A stretch of DNA of 64,000 nucleotides, taken from Brachypterus glaber. Taxonomy: Eukaryota; Arthropoda; Insecta; Coleoptera; Kateretidae. Each line of letters begins with the position of its first letter. Positions within the stretch are counted from its first letter, which is position 1. The notes beneath the pieces are model-generated. The model did no database searches. It had not been told where the DNA came from and was given only the letters and a program-made list of their open reading frames with translations. The stretch lies in assembly GCA_958510825.1 (NCBI GenBank), contig OY294044.1, positions 99,238,893-99,302,892 of the forward strand, given 5' to 3'. The position numbers and the translations under genes were made by a program. This document shows, piece by piece, positions 46,674 to 58,224 of the stretch.

Positions 46674-46784
46674 TTTACGGTTGTGTAAATTGGACCTTGC
46701 CAATTGGCTTACGACGCACGCACATTTTGCGTTTCCATACAAGCGGGAAGGTTTAATAAAAATGTATGCCTTTCTTGGAAATAC

Positions 46785-47625
46785 CATATAGCTCAGTCCA
46801 ACGGTAGTTTGACCTTGTGGTGACATGCACACTCTCTGTTTTTTTGTTATTAAAAGGGATTCGTTTAAAAAGCTTAAATCCAAATTTGCACTCCTGTGCA
46901 ATTTTTTTTGCGCAGTTATGTGCAAAAACGCATTTGTTTTGTTTTTGTCTGTAACTCGTTTGGACTTTTGCACACTCTGTTTTTTTTATTAAAAGGGATT
47001 CGTTTAAAAAGCTTAAATCCAAATTTGCACCCCTGTGCGATTTTTTTTGCTCAGTTATGTGCAAAAACGCATTTGTTTTGTTTTTGTCTGTAACCCGGCT
47101 TTGGCTAGTCGCTTAACAAAAAATTAACAAAATATTTGTTTATTATTAAATTCTTTACAATTCATATCAATAACTTTTATTGTTTAAAAAATCAGAAAAA
47201 AAGTTACACAGCGTTAAAGTTGATGAAATAGGCAACATATTCAAGAAATTATTAGTTTTCCAGTTGTTTTCAAAAAAGCGAAAAATGTTTGCAAATTTTC
47301 ATCTTTTGCAAATTTTCAACGCACTGTAACTTTTTTTCTGATTCTTTAAACAAAAAAAATTATAAACATAAATTGTAGAGAATTCAATAAGGAACAAATA
47401 TCATCATAATTATTTTTTGTTGAGCGACGAGTGGAAGCCGAGTTACAGAGCAAAAACAAAAGAAATACGTTTTTGCACATAACTGTGCAAAAAAAAAATG
47501 GCACAGAGGTGCAAATTTGGATTACCGCTTTCCAAACGAACCCCTTTTGATTACACACAGAGTGTGTGCATATCACCGCAAAGTGAGGCCCTTTCACAAG
47601 ACCGTTCGACTGAACTAATAGTCAC
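46785..47625. mobile_element. Foldback with internal tandem duplication
   Basis: The left and right arms pair over several hundred bases (GGGATTCGTTTAAAAAGC.. with its inverse at 47520-47550; AAGTTACACAGCGTT with AACGCACTGTAACTT at the centre). In the left arm a block of about 138 bp is duplicated in tandem (about 46829-46966 and 46967-47101). Overlapping short frames (46650-47093, 47346-47597) arise from the repeat and are not genes. Confidence 0.75.
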
Positions 47626-47878
47626 GAGATTGCGAAGAGTATAACTGCTAGAATTTAATTTAGGATTTCTTTATTCCTAGGATCCTGGTAAATAAATCCT
47701 AGGACCTAATTTATCTAACTAATTAAATTAATGTCGCTCGCAGACTTCATAGTAACTTGGAACTTGCACACTGGATATCTCAGTGAAGTATGTAAAATTA
47801 ACCACTAAATACTCGCAGAAAAAAAATATCTTGATTCAAGTAAATATTATTTATTTTAATGAGAATCATGATTCTTAT
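47626..47878. other. Short spacer
   Basis: Nothing recognised. Confidence 0.35.
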
Positions 47879-48372
47879 ACACAGTGTTTGCACTCTTTTG
47901 ACATTTAATAAAGGGGATGATTATACATCACAAAACATGAAAAACCAACAAAGGAAGATATGTCCAGAAATAAGCCTTAAGGGAGCTACTATCCTTCAAA
48001 GATGGACATAATGAATGGGAATATGACATTTTTTTATGTATTTTTACCTAAGAAATCTATATATTTTAGATAAAAATAAAAAAAGAACGCATAAAAAGTT
48101 TGGGGAAAAAATTTGTTAAGTCTCACTAGGCACGCCTCTGGATATATTCAAAAAAATAAATAAATACTTGTATACATGCAAAACCTCGTCGCTTTAGCTC
48201 AAAGGGTACCAGAGTTATTAATTAAAAACCATATTTTTAGTACAATTTTAAAGGGTCGTAACTCTCTTAGGGTTCTTTTCCGGACCTATATTCCTATGCT
48301 GGTTTTTCATGTTTTGTGATGTAGAATCCTCCTCTTTATTTTCTGCCAAAAGATTGCAAGCATTGTGTGTGG
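47879..48372. mobile_element. TIR/foldback element, CACAGTGTTTGCA ends
   Basis: CACAGTGTTTGCACTCTTTT then ATTATACATCACAAAACATG at the left are mirrored at 48278-48372 (CATGTTTTGTGATGTAGAAT .. AAAAGATTGCAAGCATTGTG). Arms about 95 bp. Confidence 0.75.
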
Positions 48373-48669
48373 ACACCTGCCGGAAAAGATCCTATATTGT
48401 CTCTTACAGTTTACGAGATATAAACGATTTTAGTTGATATCAAAATTGATAATTTTTAATTTTTTACCTTTTATGAAAGTTTAGTAGATGCTCTATCTAC
48501 TGGCACCTAGTTTATGCCTGGGAACCACTGGGTAGTGGGAATATTTATCCGTTAACAGGACCACGCACAATTATGGGTTCTGGCCCTCTGTTAAATTTGA
48601 TAAAATTTTAGTATGTTATAGTACTTAACCTTCTGATAAAAAGTCTACATGGGCTCAAAGTCTTCTAAA
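48373..48669. other. Unassigned spacer
   Basis: Nothing recognised. Confidence 0.35.
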
Positions 48670-49757
48670 TTATATATAACATCTTTATTAGCTTCTTAGC
48701 TCAAAATTTAACAAAATTCAAATAATTACAATACATGGTCTTAACTAATTAACTAATTCTAAAATAAAAATTCTAATAACTAATGACTACATGAAAAAAG
48801 GTACATAAAAAAAACATTACGTCTGTACATAAAATTTACATTTACATTTAAAACTCTTTATACTTGTACAATTTTGAATATTTAATGGCAATTCATTAAA
48901 TAACCTAAAACAAAAGTAAGCACATTGTCCAAATTGTGTTTTGGAATATAAAAATTGTTTCTACGTCTAGTGTTGTAGTTATGAATTTCATTAGCATACT
49001 GTATATTTTCTGTAATATAACTGGGTACCATACAATTTTTTATTTTAAAAACAAAAACTAAAAGATTGTACTTTAAAATTTGTTCAACACTTAAAACATT
49101 TAGTGTATTTAGCATGTCTATTATTTTAGTTCTTCTATTACATTGCAGAATTGCCCTCATTGCACGATTTTGTAAAATCTGCAATTTATGTTTTTGCTGG
49201 GTGTTTAAAAGATTTAACAAGGTACTACAGTAGTTAAACTGGGGAAGAATTAAAGACTTATAAATAAGAGTTTTTGTATATTGAGTGACTTTGTTATTTA
49301 GTCTATATAAAAATCCAATTTTTTTAGCTATTTTCTTACAAAGAAATTGAAAATTTTCACTAAAATCTAAACTTGGATCTAACATCACTCCTAAATATTT
49401 AAAGCTATTTACCCTCTCTATCTCAATATTATTAATTTTTATTTTTACTTTTGGATTTTTAATTTGACTTAATTTATTTTTAGTACCCAAAATCATAAAT
49501 TTAGTTTTATCTGCGTTTAACTGCATTTGATTTAAATCAAGCCAACTAAATATATGTACTAAATCAATATTTAAAAACTTTTCTATGTCTTCTAGAGATC
49601 CAATAAAATATAATATAGCATCATCCGCAAAAAGTTTAATAAAGCAATGCTTTAACCTCTTAACTATATCATTAATATATAAAATAAAAAGTAGGGGCCC
49701 CAAAACGCTACCTTGCGGAACCCCTATTTTTACTCTCCAGGCCTGTGAATATGTCAA
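48670..49757 (-). pseudogene. CR1/Jockey-type LINE, RT C-terminal half
   Basis: The minus-strand frame 48882-49757 (291 codons) starts at the RT motif 'GVPQGSVLGPLLFILYIND', has the catalytic FADD at residues 43-46, then 'SFKYLGVMLD' and the C-terminal YNTR region. The frame is lost near 48925 by a one-base change; the alternative frame carries the expected end ('FRLFNELPLNIQ' and so on) to TAA at 48818-48820. The 3' UTR ends with AATAAAG near 48693. The N-terminal RT and endonuclease are missing, with the break next to the foldback at 49801. It is inactive by truncation. Confidence 0.85.
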
Positions 49758-49800
49758 TAATTGGATTTATTTTTTGACATAACTCAGTAACGAAAAAAGA

Positions 49801-50295
49801 TTTTTATCCAATACATACAGATAATAAGTCAATTACCAGATTTATTTTAAATAGATAAACTCAGTAATAACCCCCGCGTGGCTTTTACTTTATTGAGTGG
49901 ATAATTACTTATTTTACCCACTCAACTGTCACTTGTCAAATTATTTTCTTGTAAATGTCATTAAAATTTTTAATAAAAATATGAATTCCTAAGCTACTTA
50001 TTGGATAAAACCTTGTATGGCACTCATGGGTAAACCGATATTGCCCATGAGAAAATTAACCTAGCGAGGCGTCAGCCAAGCAGGTTAATTTTAGTACTTT
50101 ACCCACTAGTACCATAAATAACTATTATTAATAATTTTACATTTACAACAATAAATTTGACAAGTGACAGTTGAGTGGGTAAAATAAATAATTATCCACT
50201 CAATAAAGTAAAAGCCACGCGGGGGTTATTATTGAGTTTATCTATTTAAAATAAAGCTGGTAATTGTCTTATTATCTGTATGTATTGGATAAAAA
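49801..50295. mobile_element. Foldback element, TTTTTATCCAATAC tips
   Basis: Arms of about 180-200 bp are near-perfect inverted copies (TCCAATACATACAGATAATA, TGGATAATTACTTATTTTAC and so on). It lies immediately upstream of the truncated LINE and may have interrupted it. Confidence 0.8.
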
Positions 50296-50866
50296 GATTT
50301 TTGCCAAGCAAAATATTTTTTAATACAGTAAAAAAATTATCTATAATTCAACATGCACTTATGATACTACTGATAATTATAATTGATAATTTTGATAATT
50401 TAATTACCAGCTAATATTATTTTAAGGCAATTTCACTTTAGAATGGCGTAATTTGGTTTTAATATCAACCTAACTTTAATGAATACTGAATAGCTCATAT
50501 AATTTAGATATCGCTTAAATATTTCTGAGATCTATTATAATATTAGAATATAATCCAACGCCGATGGAAGGTCAAAAAAAAGTACGATGATGACATAATT
50601 ATGTTGTATAATATTTGGTTGTTTGATTACTACGTAACGCTTTAACCGAATCGACTATTTTACTTTTCGCACTAGTGTAAGAAATCAAAATTTTCGTATA
50701 GATTTATAATACAAAAAGTTGCACTTTTAGATACAATCGAATAAAAACTAAACTAGGCACAAACATTAATGGATTTAAGAAAAAATCCTAAATGTTTAGG
50801 TAAATTTCAAAAAGCTGTAACTTGACAAAAAATGTTACTAGAAAAAACAAATAGAAAAGTCCAAAC
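50296..50866. other. Unassigned spacer
   Basis: Nothing recognised. Confidence 0.35.
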
Positions 50867-51635
50867 TTAGTATATAAACCTGGCAGGTCAGTAAATCAGC
50901 TAGTCCAAACTATTTTTGTGTTAGTATTGGTATCGGTATCGGTATCGGTATCGGTATCGGTATTTGTATTGGTATTTGTATTAGTATTAGTATTAGTATT
51001 AGTATTAGTATTAGTATTAGTATTAGTATTAGTATTAGTATTAGTATTAGTATTAGTATTAGTATTTTTGGCGATAATTAGTTATTAAGTATCGGTATCG
51101 GTATCGGTATCGGTATCGGTATCGGTATCGGTATCGGTATCGGTATCGGTATCGGTATCGGTATTTGTATTGGTATTTGTATTAGTATTAGTATTAGTAT
51201 TAGTATTAGTATTAGTATTAGTATTAGTATTAGTATTTTTTGCGATAATTAGTTATTAAGTAAAAAAATTTTTTCACTTATGCAAAGTAGTATTAAAAAA
51301 AAGGTAAGTATAATAAAAATAAAATTTAAGAATGTTTGTATACGATATTTCTACATCATTTTTATTTTGTATCTTTCTTTATTTATTTGCCTACTGTACT
51401 GGGTTACTAGGGAAAAACTCCTTATAAAATAGTGTAAATTAGCAACTTTAAGTGCATATAGAAAAAAATCCTACAGTGACCGGAAAATTCTGATCACAGA
51501 TTCGAAATCTACGACCCAAAAATTATCAAAAGTTGGTCCGATGCCAGAAACTTTTTTTCTTTACCCCATTTAATACAAAAATAGTTTGATCTAGCTGATT
51601 TACTGACCTGCCACGTTTTCATACCAAGTTTTAGC
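50867..51635. repeat. Foldback ends enclosing two hexamer arrays
   Basis: GGCAGGTCAGTAAATCAGCTAG at about 50881 is mirrored at about 51592 (CTAGCTGATTTACTGACCTGCC). Between them are two arrays of GTATCG units turning into GTATTA units (about 50931-51066 and 51091-51238). Each array ends in the same GCGATAATTAGTTATTAAGT spacer, so one array-plus-spacer unit of roughly 160 bp has been duplicated. Confidence 0.8.
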
Positions 51636-51900
51636 TTAAAGTGGTTCCGAATTATTTTGCAAATACTATAATATGTTTTTAAAACCTGTTTAATTTTTTT
51701 TTTATTCTGATTTTTTTCCGTATCAAATTACCCCAGAAAACAAACAAAAAAAAACTTGTAAACTAGAGTAAATTGACAAATTTAAGTGCATATAGAAAAA
51801 AATCCTGACCCGAAAAATCTGATAACAAATTGGAAATCTACGACCCAAAATTAGTTATATTACTTATTAAAAAAAGTTAGCCCGATGCCAGAATTTTTTT
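51420..51900. repeat. Diverged direct repeat of about 130 bp
   Basis: TTAAGTGCATATAGAAAAAA and the following text with GAAATCTACGACCCAAAA and CCGATGCCAGAA occurs at 51447-51552 and again at 51782-51892. Confidence 0.7.
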
Positions 51901-52172
51901 TGCTATCGTACAGTGTTACTCGGAAACTATTAACCATACAGAAAATTTAAGTATGGTTTTAAATTTGTTAAAGTATCCTCTATAAGATATCTGTATTGTT
52001 TTTTAATGAAAACAATATTTTTGATGCGAGAAACTTAAAAAAAAGTAAAAAATGCGTTTTAGGACTTTTCATTTGACTTCGGATTACATTGCAAAAAACG
52101 GATTTCCGGATTTGTTTTTTTTACGTTTTTTAAGTCCAAACTTCAAGCTATCCCAAAAAAAAAATACACACA

Positions 52173-52514
52173 AGTTAAGTTGGGAGCTTAACCAACTCTT
52201 TTTTTTAAAAAGGAGTTGTTTTATTTTTTTGTAGGTTCTTGGATTTTTCGGATTGAAGGAATTAATAGTTGCAACCATTTATTCACTACTTCACAAAAAT
52301 CTACAAACTATAACTACTACAAATATACTACATGCTAAGTGGTTAAAATATGAATTAATAATAATTATTGTCTCGGCTGGCGAGTTCCTTTATATATGAT
52401 TTATCAAGGATTTTTATCAAGGATTATTCTAGAATATAATGTTCTGGAAACAATACTTAAATAACTACGTCTTAATTTATACATATAAAACAATGTTATT
52501 AGGGTAATATAACT
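52173..52514 (-). repeat. 3' LTR of the errantivirus
   Basis: 342 bp. On the minus strand it runs from AGTTATATTACCC to CCCAACTTAACT. It is identical to the other LTR except for T7 versus T6 in one run and one A/T substitution (GGAATTAATAG here, GGAATTATTAG in the other). It is preceded by a polypurine tract. Confidence 0.95.
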
Positions 52515-54350
52515 CTTCCCCCCTTAGATGAAACTATTCCAGAGTTTCCATCTGTCGGTATACTTTCTTCGACAATTGTGTCAAGTTTTACATTATATTT
52601 TGTTTTTAAATTCTTAGTTACATTATTTGAATTTCTTTTATTTAAAAGTTTCTTTTTTAATTTTGGGAGAGTTAATGTTTTATTTTTAAGATAATACAAA
52701 AGACTTAAAATTAATATAATTAAAATTATATAAAGTAAAATAGTCCATATACTTATGTTATTAAAATAAACTGGATCAAGTAATAACTTTTCAGTTTCTA
52801 TCTTTTGAGTTTCCAGTGTACTATGTATTTTGTGTAACTCATTTAAATTAACAGCATCTAATTTCAATGGTTGATATTTTAATTTAATTTCTGTTTGAGG
52901 TTTATAAGTAATATTTAATTTTGGTAATATTATATTAGAATAATCCGGTTTCGTTTCATGATAATTTTGTATAATAATATTTTTAAGTTTTATGGAACAT
53001 TGAAAATCTAATGTTATTAAATAAGTTCCATGTAAAGGTATATTTGTTATATTTTTATTACAGGTTTCTACTGCTACAATTGATTCTGGTATTATAGTTA
53101 ACCATTTGTTTTGTTCTAATTTTTCTACTTTTACAGTGTTAATTTCGACAGGGATTTGATTACAATTACTAATATTTTTGTGATAATTAAGGAGTTGTAT
53201 TTCACATGGTACATTTTCGTTTTCATGTATTTTTAAAGAATTTGAGTTTTTACATAAATATATATTCATGGTAATTAATTTACAGTGATCATTAGTTAAA
53301 ACATAATTTTGTTCATTCATTATAAGAAATTTGGAATTAGGTAAAATTGTATGAAAAGTGTTTTTATAGGGTACTGGACATGAACTTATAATAATTATAT
53401 ATTGTATTCTCAACAATTGGTATTTCAACGATAAATACAACTTGATTATTTTTACTATAACTTTTTATTTCAATAATTTGTTCATAAAATAATATATTCT
53501 CTAATAGAGGTTCAAAAGGTAATTTATTATTATTTAATAAATATGGTTCAATACGTTTAACTTTTTCTAATAGATTATTTGGTTCAATCATGGAATTATG
53601 GAAAATATTCAGTTTTGAAAATGTTATGGCAATTTCTATTTCTTTCAAAAGATCATATAGTATTTGAAAGGTAGTTTGTATTTGTGTAATTATTATTTGT
53701 ATGCAAAGGATATGAGTATTGGTTAATTCTTCAAATTGTACATTTTTTAATATTTTTTCAATATCAGCGATTCGAGCTTGTAATAAGATTTGATTATGAG
53801 TGAGTTTTTGCATTGTTTTGTTAAACTTTTTAATTGAATCATCTATTATTGTTATTTGTTTTGACATGAGGGTTTTTATTTGATTTTGATTATTATATAA
53901 ACTTTGTAATGCAGTATCGTATTTTTCTGCATCTGATTGATCTAAATTTCCAGTAAATACTTTTATAACAGTTCCTAAGGCGTTAATTAATCCGCGTTTT
54001 TGTCTGTTTTGATTACTTTCATATAAAGGGTTTATTTGTTCTATTTGAAGTTGTATTTTATTCTCAAGAGTCTGAATTAAAGTATAAGAAGTTAAGAATA
54101 AATGATCTAACTTTTCATGTGTAGTTTTTAATAAGAGTAAAATTTGTTAAATACTCTTGTAATATATTAAATTCTTTAATTATCTGACTTATATCGTATA
54201 TTTGTATAAAGGACCAATGATTAATTTGATTTTGTGCGTTTCCAAGTTTAATTGGTAAAATACCTGGGTTTTCATTTAAATTAATAAATGTTGAGTCCGC
54301 GAGGATGAAGGGAAGGAATACCCATCTGAAACAGAAGGAGGTTTTCTTAA
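52499..54350 (-). pseudogene. Errantivirus Env-like gene, frame-broken
   Basis: The coding sequence is spread over three frames. The upstream part (about 54150-54350) is separated by a frame break near 54140 from a segment ending at 53364. That segment holds the furin-type RQKR (53994-54005) followed by a Gly-Leu fusion-peptide-like start, the hallmark of errantivirus Env. A second break at about 53364-53440 leads to the last 313-codon frame, with a cysteine-bearing ectodomain, a transmembrane helix at about residues 230-250 and a short cytoplasmic tail ending inside the 3' LTR. It would be a membrane fusion glycoprotein if intact; as read it is not. Confidence 0.8.
52515..52525 (-). promoter_or_regulatory. 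Polypurine tract
   Basis: On the minus strand AAGGGGGGAAG lies directly before the 3' LTR, the expected start site for plus-strand DNA synthesis. The env frame reads across it into the LTR. Confidence 0.85.
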
Positions 54351-54399
54351 TTCTTTAATATGTATTATTTCAATTTTTTGATTTTTTAGGTTTTTCATT

Positions 54400-56130
54400 T
54401 TAACTCGATTATGGGTAAGGAACATTAGTATTTTATAAGGACCTAAAAATTTATTACTTTTTTTATTTCGTGTTAGGGGATTTTGTTTATAAACTGTTTA
54501 ATCTATTTTAAATTCAATGTTTTCTCCGTGTTTATTATGTTTGTTTAAAACTCTTTCCTTATTATTATCTAATTTTTCATGTACTGTTTGATAAACACTA
54601 TCTAAATTTTGTTTATGATTTATAACATAATCTGAATAAAATATTTCGGGTAAAAAAAGTTCATTTGGATTTCTTGTATTTGTATGTCCAAAAACTAATT
54701 CAAAAGGTGTGTAACCTGTTGCTTTATGAATTGAAGTATTATAACCTAAAATTGCATAGTAAATTATATTTTCATTTTCATTGGGATACGTTTCTTGTAA
54801 AATTCTTAAATGTTCAATAAGTGTAGAATATAAGCGTTCTACTATAGCATTGCTTTCATGGTGATATGGGGTAATAAAACGTATTTTAATTTTATGTATT
54901 TTTAATAATTCTTTTATAGTTTCATTATGAAATTCAGAGCCATTATCAGAGATTATTTTTTCAGGGATTCCAAATCTACTAAAATATCTAATTTATGCAT
55001 TACTAACATTAATTGCCGTTTTTCCGGTTATATATATTGCTTGTGCAAACTTTGTAAAAGAATCTACTAAAGTAAGGTAATTATTTTTATTATACGTAAA
55101 AATATCTATGTGTATTATTTGGAATGGTTTTGAAGCAGTTTCTGTATGTACTAAAGGAACATAAGGGGTTTTTCGTGCATTTGGCTCTTTGACATATATC
55201 ACATTCGTTTATATATTTTGTGATTGTATCTTGCATTTTCTTCCAATAATATTTTTTTTTTTAAATATTCATAAGTTTCTTGTATTCCTCTATGATTTAT
55301 TTTTCCTTCGTGATGATTTCTTATTAAAAGTAATTGATCTGTGTTTTCTGGAACGGTATTAACTAATTTTAAACAGCGAACAAGTTGGGATTGATTTTTA
55401 TTAAAATATTTTAAATAAGTTTCATTAAAATCTATATATAATTGGTCAGTTTTAAAATGTATGTAATAAGTTATTTGTGGAGCTGTGTATTCTTTTAAAA
55501 ATTTCAAAATAAAATGTTCATTTTTAATAATCGGCATTTTAACTATCATTATTTTTAAATTTTCATAATTTTCATGTGTAACATCTAATTTTAAATAAGG
55601 CTGTGGAAAAACTATTATTTGATTTGCTTTATTATTTAAAATGTCATCTAAAATTAAGATTCCATTGTTAGTGGTTTCATTTGCGACTGAATGTTGAGTT
55701 TCATTATTATTATTATTATTATTATTGTTATTATCATTATTTTGTCGTGGTGGCTTTAATTGTATGTCAGAATGAATTATTATTTTTGGTTGACCTATTG
55801 GTTCAGGAGTTATTTCACTAGTAGAAGGTAAATCTAAAGTTTCATTTAATTTTTGAGAGTCTTCAATTAAACTTTCTAATTCAGTAAATAATTCATCTGA
55901 TATTTCTTCTTCTTCATTTGTTTTTTGTTTTTTCGCTTGAGGTTGATCTTGGGATTGAGTTTTGTTTTGTGTTAAATAATCTGTTAAAGGGGTTTCATAA
56001 GGTAAATTTAATTTATTTTCGTTTGAATATTGTTCTAAAAATTCAAGTATATCATTTTTAATATCTCCGGGATTATTTATTAATGACTGATTTGCTAGTT
56101 CGTGTTGTAAATAGTCGAGTAAAGCGTCAT
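54400..56130 (-). pseudogene. Errantivirus integrase region with acidic linker, frame-broken
   Basis: From the T-run at 56130-56138 (A-run on the coding strand) the frame shifts out of the RT frame and continues through an acidic, Gln/Asn-rich linker with a poly-Asn tract ((ATT)n at about 55705-55735). It reaches the integrase zinc-binding start ('NHRGIQETYEYLK', in frame 55199-55549). A T-run of 11 at 55252-55262 causes the next shift, after which the zinc Cys pair (CDIC) is readable in another frame. The first catalytic Asp is in 54993-55202 ('IIHIDIF'). A stop lies at about 54990. The later core, with 'ISDNGSEF' and the ERL-type helix, is readable to about 54400. At least three breaks, two of them in homopolymers. 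Confidence 0.8.
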
Positions 56131-57921
56131 TTTTTTTTCTTCATTTAAGTTATCATTATCATTAAGATTTAAAGGGTATACATTTAAATCTTTATTATTT
56201 TTTAAATTGGGATTAAAAATATAAATTTGTATTTTTATTGGTGTATTATTAAATATTATTTTTAACATACTGTATACTATATTCCATTTTAATTTATCAA
56301 GTCCACAACCAATCTGTGGCATTGAAATTCTATAATCTTTATTTTGTAAACAAAGTTGTTTTAAGTTTAATAGTGCTTTTAATAAATCCTTGTAAAATGG
56401 TTTATTATAATAGTTTTGTTTTGTAATTAGGTAATATATGTATTTGTTTTGTAATTTTATATATGCAACTTCTCCTACGTGCATATTTTGTTTTTTAAGA
56501 TTTTCTATAGAATTAAATCTTTGTTTGAATTCTAGGGCAATTCCTGCATTCATGTTAAGGTCACTTGATATGCAATGAGCTAATGAGTAATTATTAGTTT
56601 CCGTAAATATGTTTTTATGAATAATTTCTATATTATTGTTTTGCGATATTTTATTTCTAAGTAAATCTTTATATAGTTCATTGTTTATTTTTACTGTATT
56701 ATTTATATTGTTTATTTTAATTCTCGATAGTGCGTCTGCATTAGTATTTGTTTCTCCTTTTTTATATACGAGGGTATAGTCGAATTCTTCTAATTTTAAG
56801 CGCCATCTAATTAGTTTAGAATTGGGTTCTTTTAAATTAAATAACCATATTAATGGACGATAATCGGTATAAATTGTAAATTTGCGACCGTAAAGATAAG
56901 GACGAAAGTGTTTACATGCCCAAACTACTGCTAATAATTCTTTTTCATAAGTACTATATTTTTGTTCTGTTTCGTTTAAAGTTCGTGATGCGTAACTAAT
57001 TGGTTTATCTGAGCCTACTGTTCCTTGTGAAAGAACAGCGCCTAAGGCTATATTTGATGCGTCAGTAGTTAAAATAAATGATTTTGAAAAATCTGGATAC
57101 TGTAAAATTGGGGCGTTCATCAAAAGATTTTGACAAACTAAAAAGGCGTTTTGAAATTCTGCATTATGTATTATTTTTTTATTCTTTTTAAGACATTGAG
57201 TTAAAGGTTTTGTTATATAAGCAAAATCTTTTATAAATTTTCGATAGTATCCAACTAATCCTAAAAAACTTTTTATTTCCGTTACTGTTTTTGGAATAGG
57301 GAATTTTTTAATTACATTTAACTTATCTGGGTTAGGTTTAACTCCATCAGGTGTGACAATGTGTCCCAAAAATTTAACTTCTTTTCTTAAAAACTCTGAT
57401 TTATCTAATTGTACTTTAAATTGTGCATGTATTAATCTATTAAATACCTTTTTTAAGTTTTCAATATGTTCTTGTAGACTACTACTAAAAATTACGATAT
57501 CATCGAGATATACTAAACATATTTCATTATAAAGACCGCGTAAAATGTTATCCATTACTCTTTGGAACGTACTCGGTGCGTTTTTGAGCCCAAATGGCAT
57601 TCTTTTGAATTTATAGTGTCCATGTTCTGTTGAAAAAGCTGTTTTTGATGAGTCAGAAGGTTTCATTTTGATTTGATGAAAACCGTTGGCTAAATCTAAA
57701 GTTGTAAAATATTGACTTTTCCCGCGTTTATCTAAAATATCTGTTATATTTGGCAAAGGGTATTTATCTCCGACAGTTTTTTCATTTAATTTACGATAAT
57801 CGATAACAATTCTCCATTTTCGTTTTCCTGAGGCATCCATTTTTTTTGGAACTACCCATATAGGACTTAAAAAAGCTGAAACTGAGGGTTGTATAATATC
57901 TTGTTCTAACATTTTTTCCAT
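56095..57921 (-). CDS. Pol: reverse transcriptase, RNase H and C-terminal macro domain
   Basis: 608 codons from the first Met; the frame is open upstream to the TAA at 58225. RT: 'DYRKLNEKT' (41-49), '[11 protein letters not shown]' (74-84), '[14 protein letters not shown]' (107-120) and catalytic YLDD (138-141). RNase H of the Ty3 type: D287 in TTDAS, E327 in [12 protein letters not shown]353 and D396 (NADALSR). After a 30-residue linker, residues 431-572 form a complete macro domain of the OARD1/TARG1 type: '[17 protein letters not shown]' (446-462), 'YYLITK' with K501, and 'MPQIGCGLD' with D542. K501 and D542 are 41 residues apart, the spacing I recall for the catalytic Lys and Asp of human OARD1. 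The frame ends in a short basic/acidic tail where an A-run shifts it away from integrase. No such domain is usual in Ty3/Gypsy Pol. Confidence 0.93.
   Translation of the reverse strand: MEKMLEQDIIQPSVSAFLSPIWVVPKKMDASGKRKWRIVIDYRKLNEKTVGDKYPLPNITDILDKRGKSQYFTTLDLANGFHQIKMKPSDSSKTAFSTEHGHYKFKRMPFGLKNAPSTFQRVMDNILRGLYNEICLVYLDDIVIFSSSLQEHIENLKKVFNRLIHAQFKVQLDKSEFLRKEVKFLGHIVTPDGVKPNPDKLNVIKKFPIPKTVTEIKSFLGLVGYYRKFIKDFAYITKPLTQCLKKNKKIIHNAEFQNAFLVCQNLLMNAPILQYPDFSKSFILTTDASNIALGAVLSQGTVGSDKPISYASRTLNETEQKYSTYEKELLAVVWACKHFRPYLYGRKFTIYTDYRPLIWLFNLKEPNSKLIRWRLKLEEFDYTLVYKKGETNTNADALSRIKINNINNTVKINNELYKDLLRNKISQNNNIEIIHKNIFTETNNYSLAHCISSDLNMNAGIALEFKQRFNSIENLKKQNMHVGEVAYIKLQNKYIYYLITKQNYYNKPFYKDLLKALLNLKQLCLQNKDYRISMPQIGCGLDKLKWNIVYSMLKIIFNNTPIKIQIYIFNPNLKNNKDLNVYPLNLNDNDNLNEEKKMTLYSTIYNTN
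56206..56631 (-). other. Macro (ADP-ribose hydrolase-like) domain inside Pol
   Basis: Sub-feature of the preceding frame. The order of motifs (AHCISSD near the start, [18 protein letters not shown], then an IQIYIF strand) covers a whole OARD1-like fold of about 140 residues. OARD1/TARG1 enzymes remove ADP-ribose from acidic side chains and deacylate O-acyl-ADP-ribose. Both residues used in that reaction appear kept, so the domain is plausibly active. It sits at the RNase H-integrase junction, the position where some retroviruses carry a dUTPase. The family assignment rests on motif recognition, without a search. Confidence 0.88.
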
Positions 57922-58224
57922 TTGTGATTTTACTTCTTGTTTATGTACTTCAGGGTATCTATATGTTTTTACAAAGATTGGCGTATCATCCGTTAATCTA
58001 ATTTCATGTTGAATTTGATTACTAAAACTTAAAGGAATTTTTTCACAATAAAATATATCTCTATATTCATAACATAACTTTCGTAAAGCGTTATATTCTT
58101 CTTGATTGCAATGTTTTGTACGTAAATTTTTTAAATTTGCTTTTAATTCATTATCATATTCGTTATATTTATTAAATTCATTATTAAATTGAGTAAAATT
58201 ATTTATATTACATGTTTCATAAGC

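Noticed and set aside
46473..47597. Several 65-107-codon frames
   Set aside because: They arise from tandem and inverted copies within a foldback element.
50931..51240. CRISPR-like regular repeats
   Set aside because: The units are simple hexamers without unique spacers, in a clearly eukaryotic genome.
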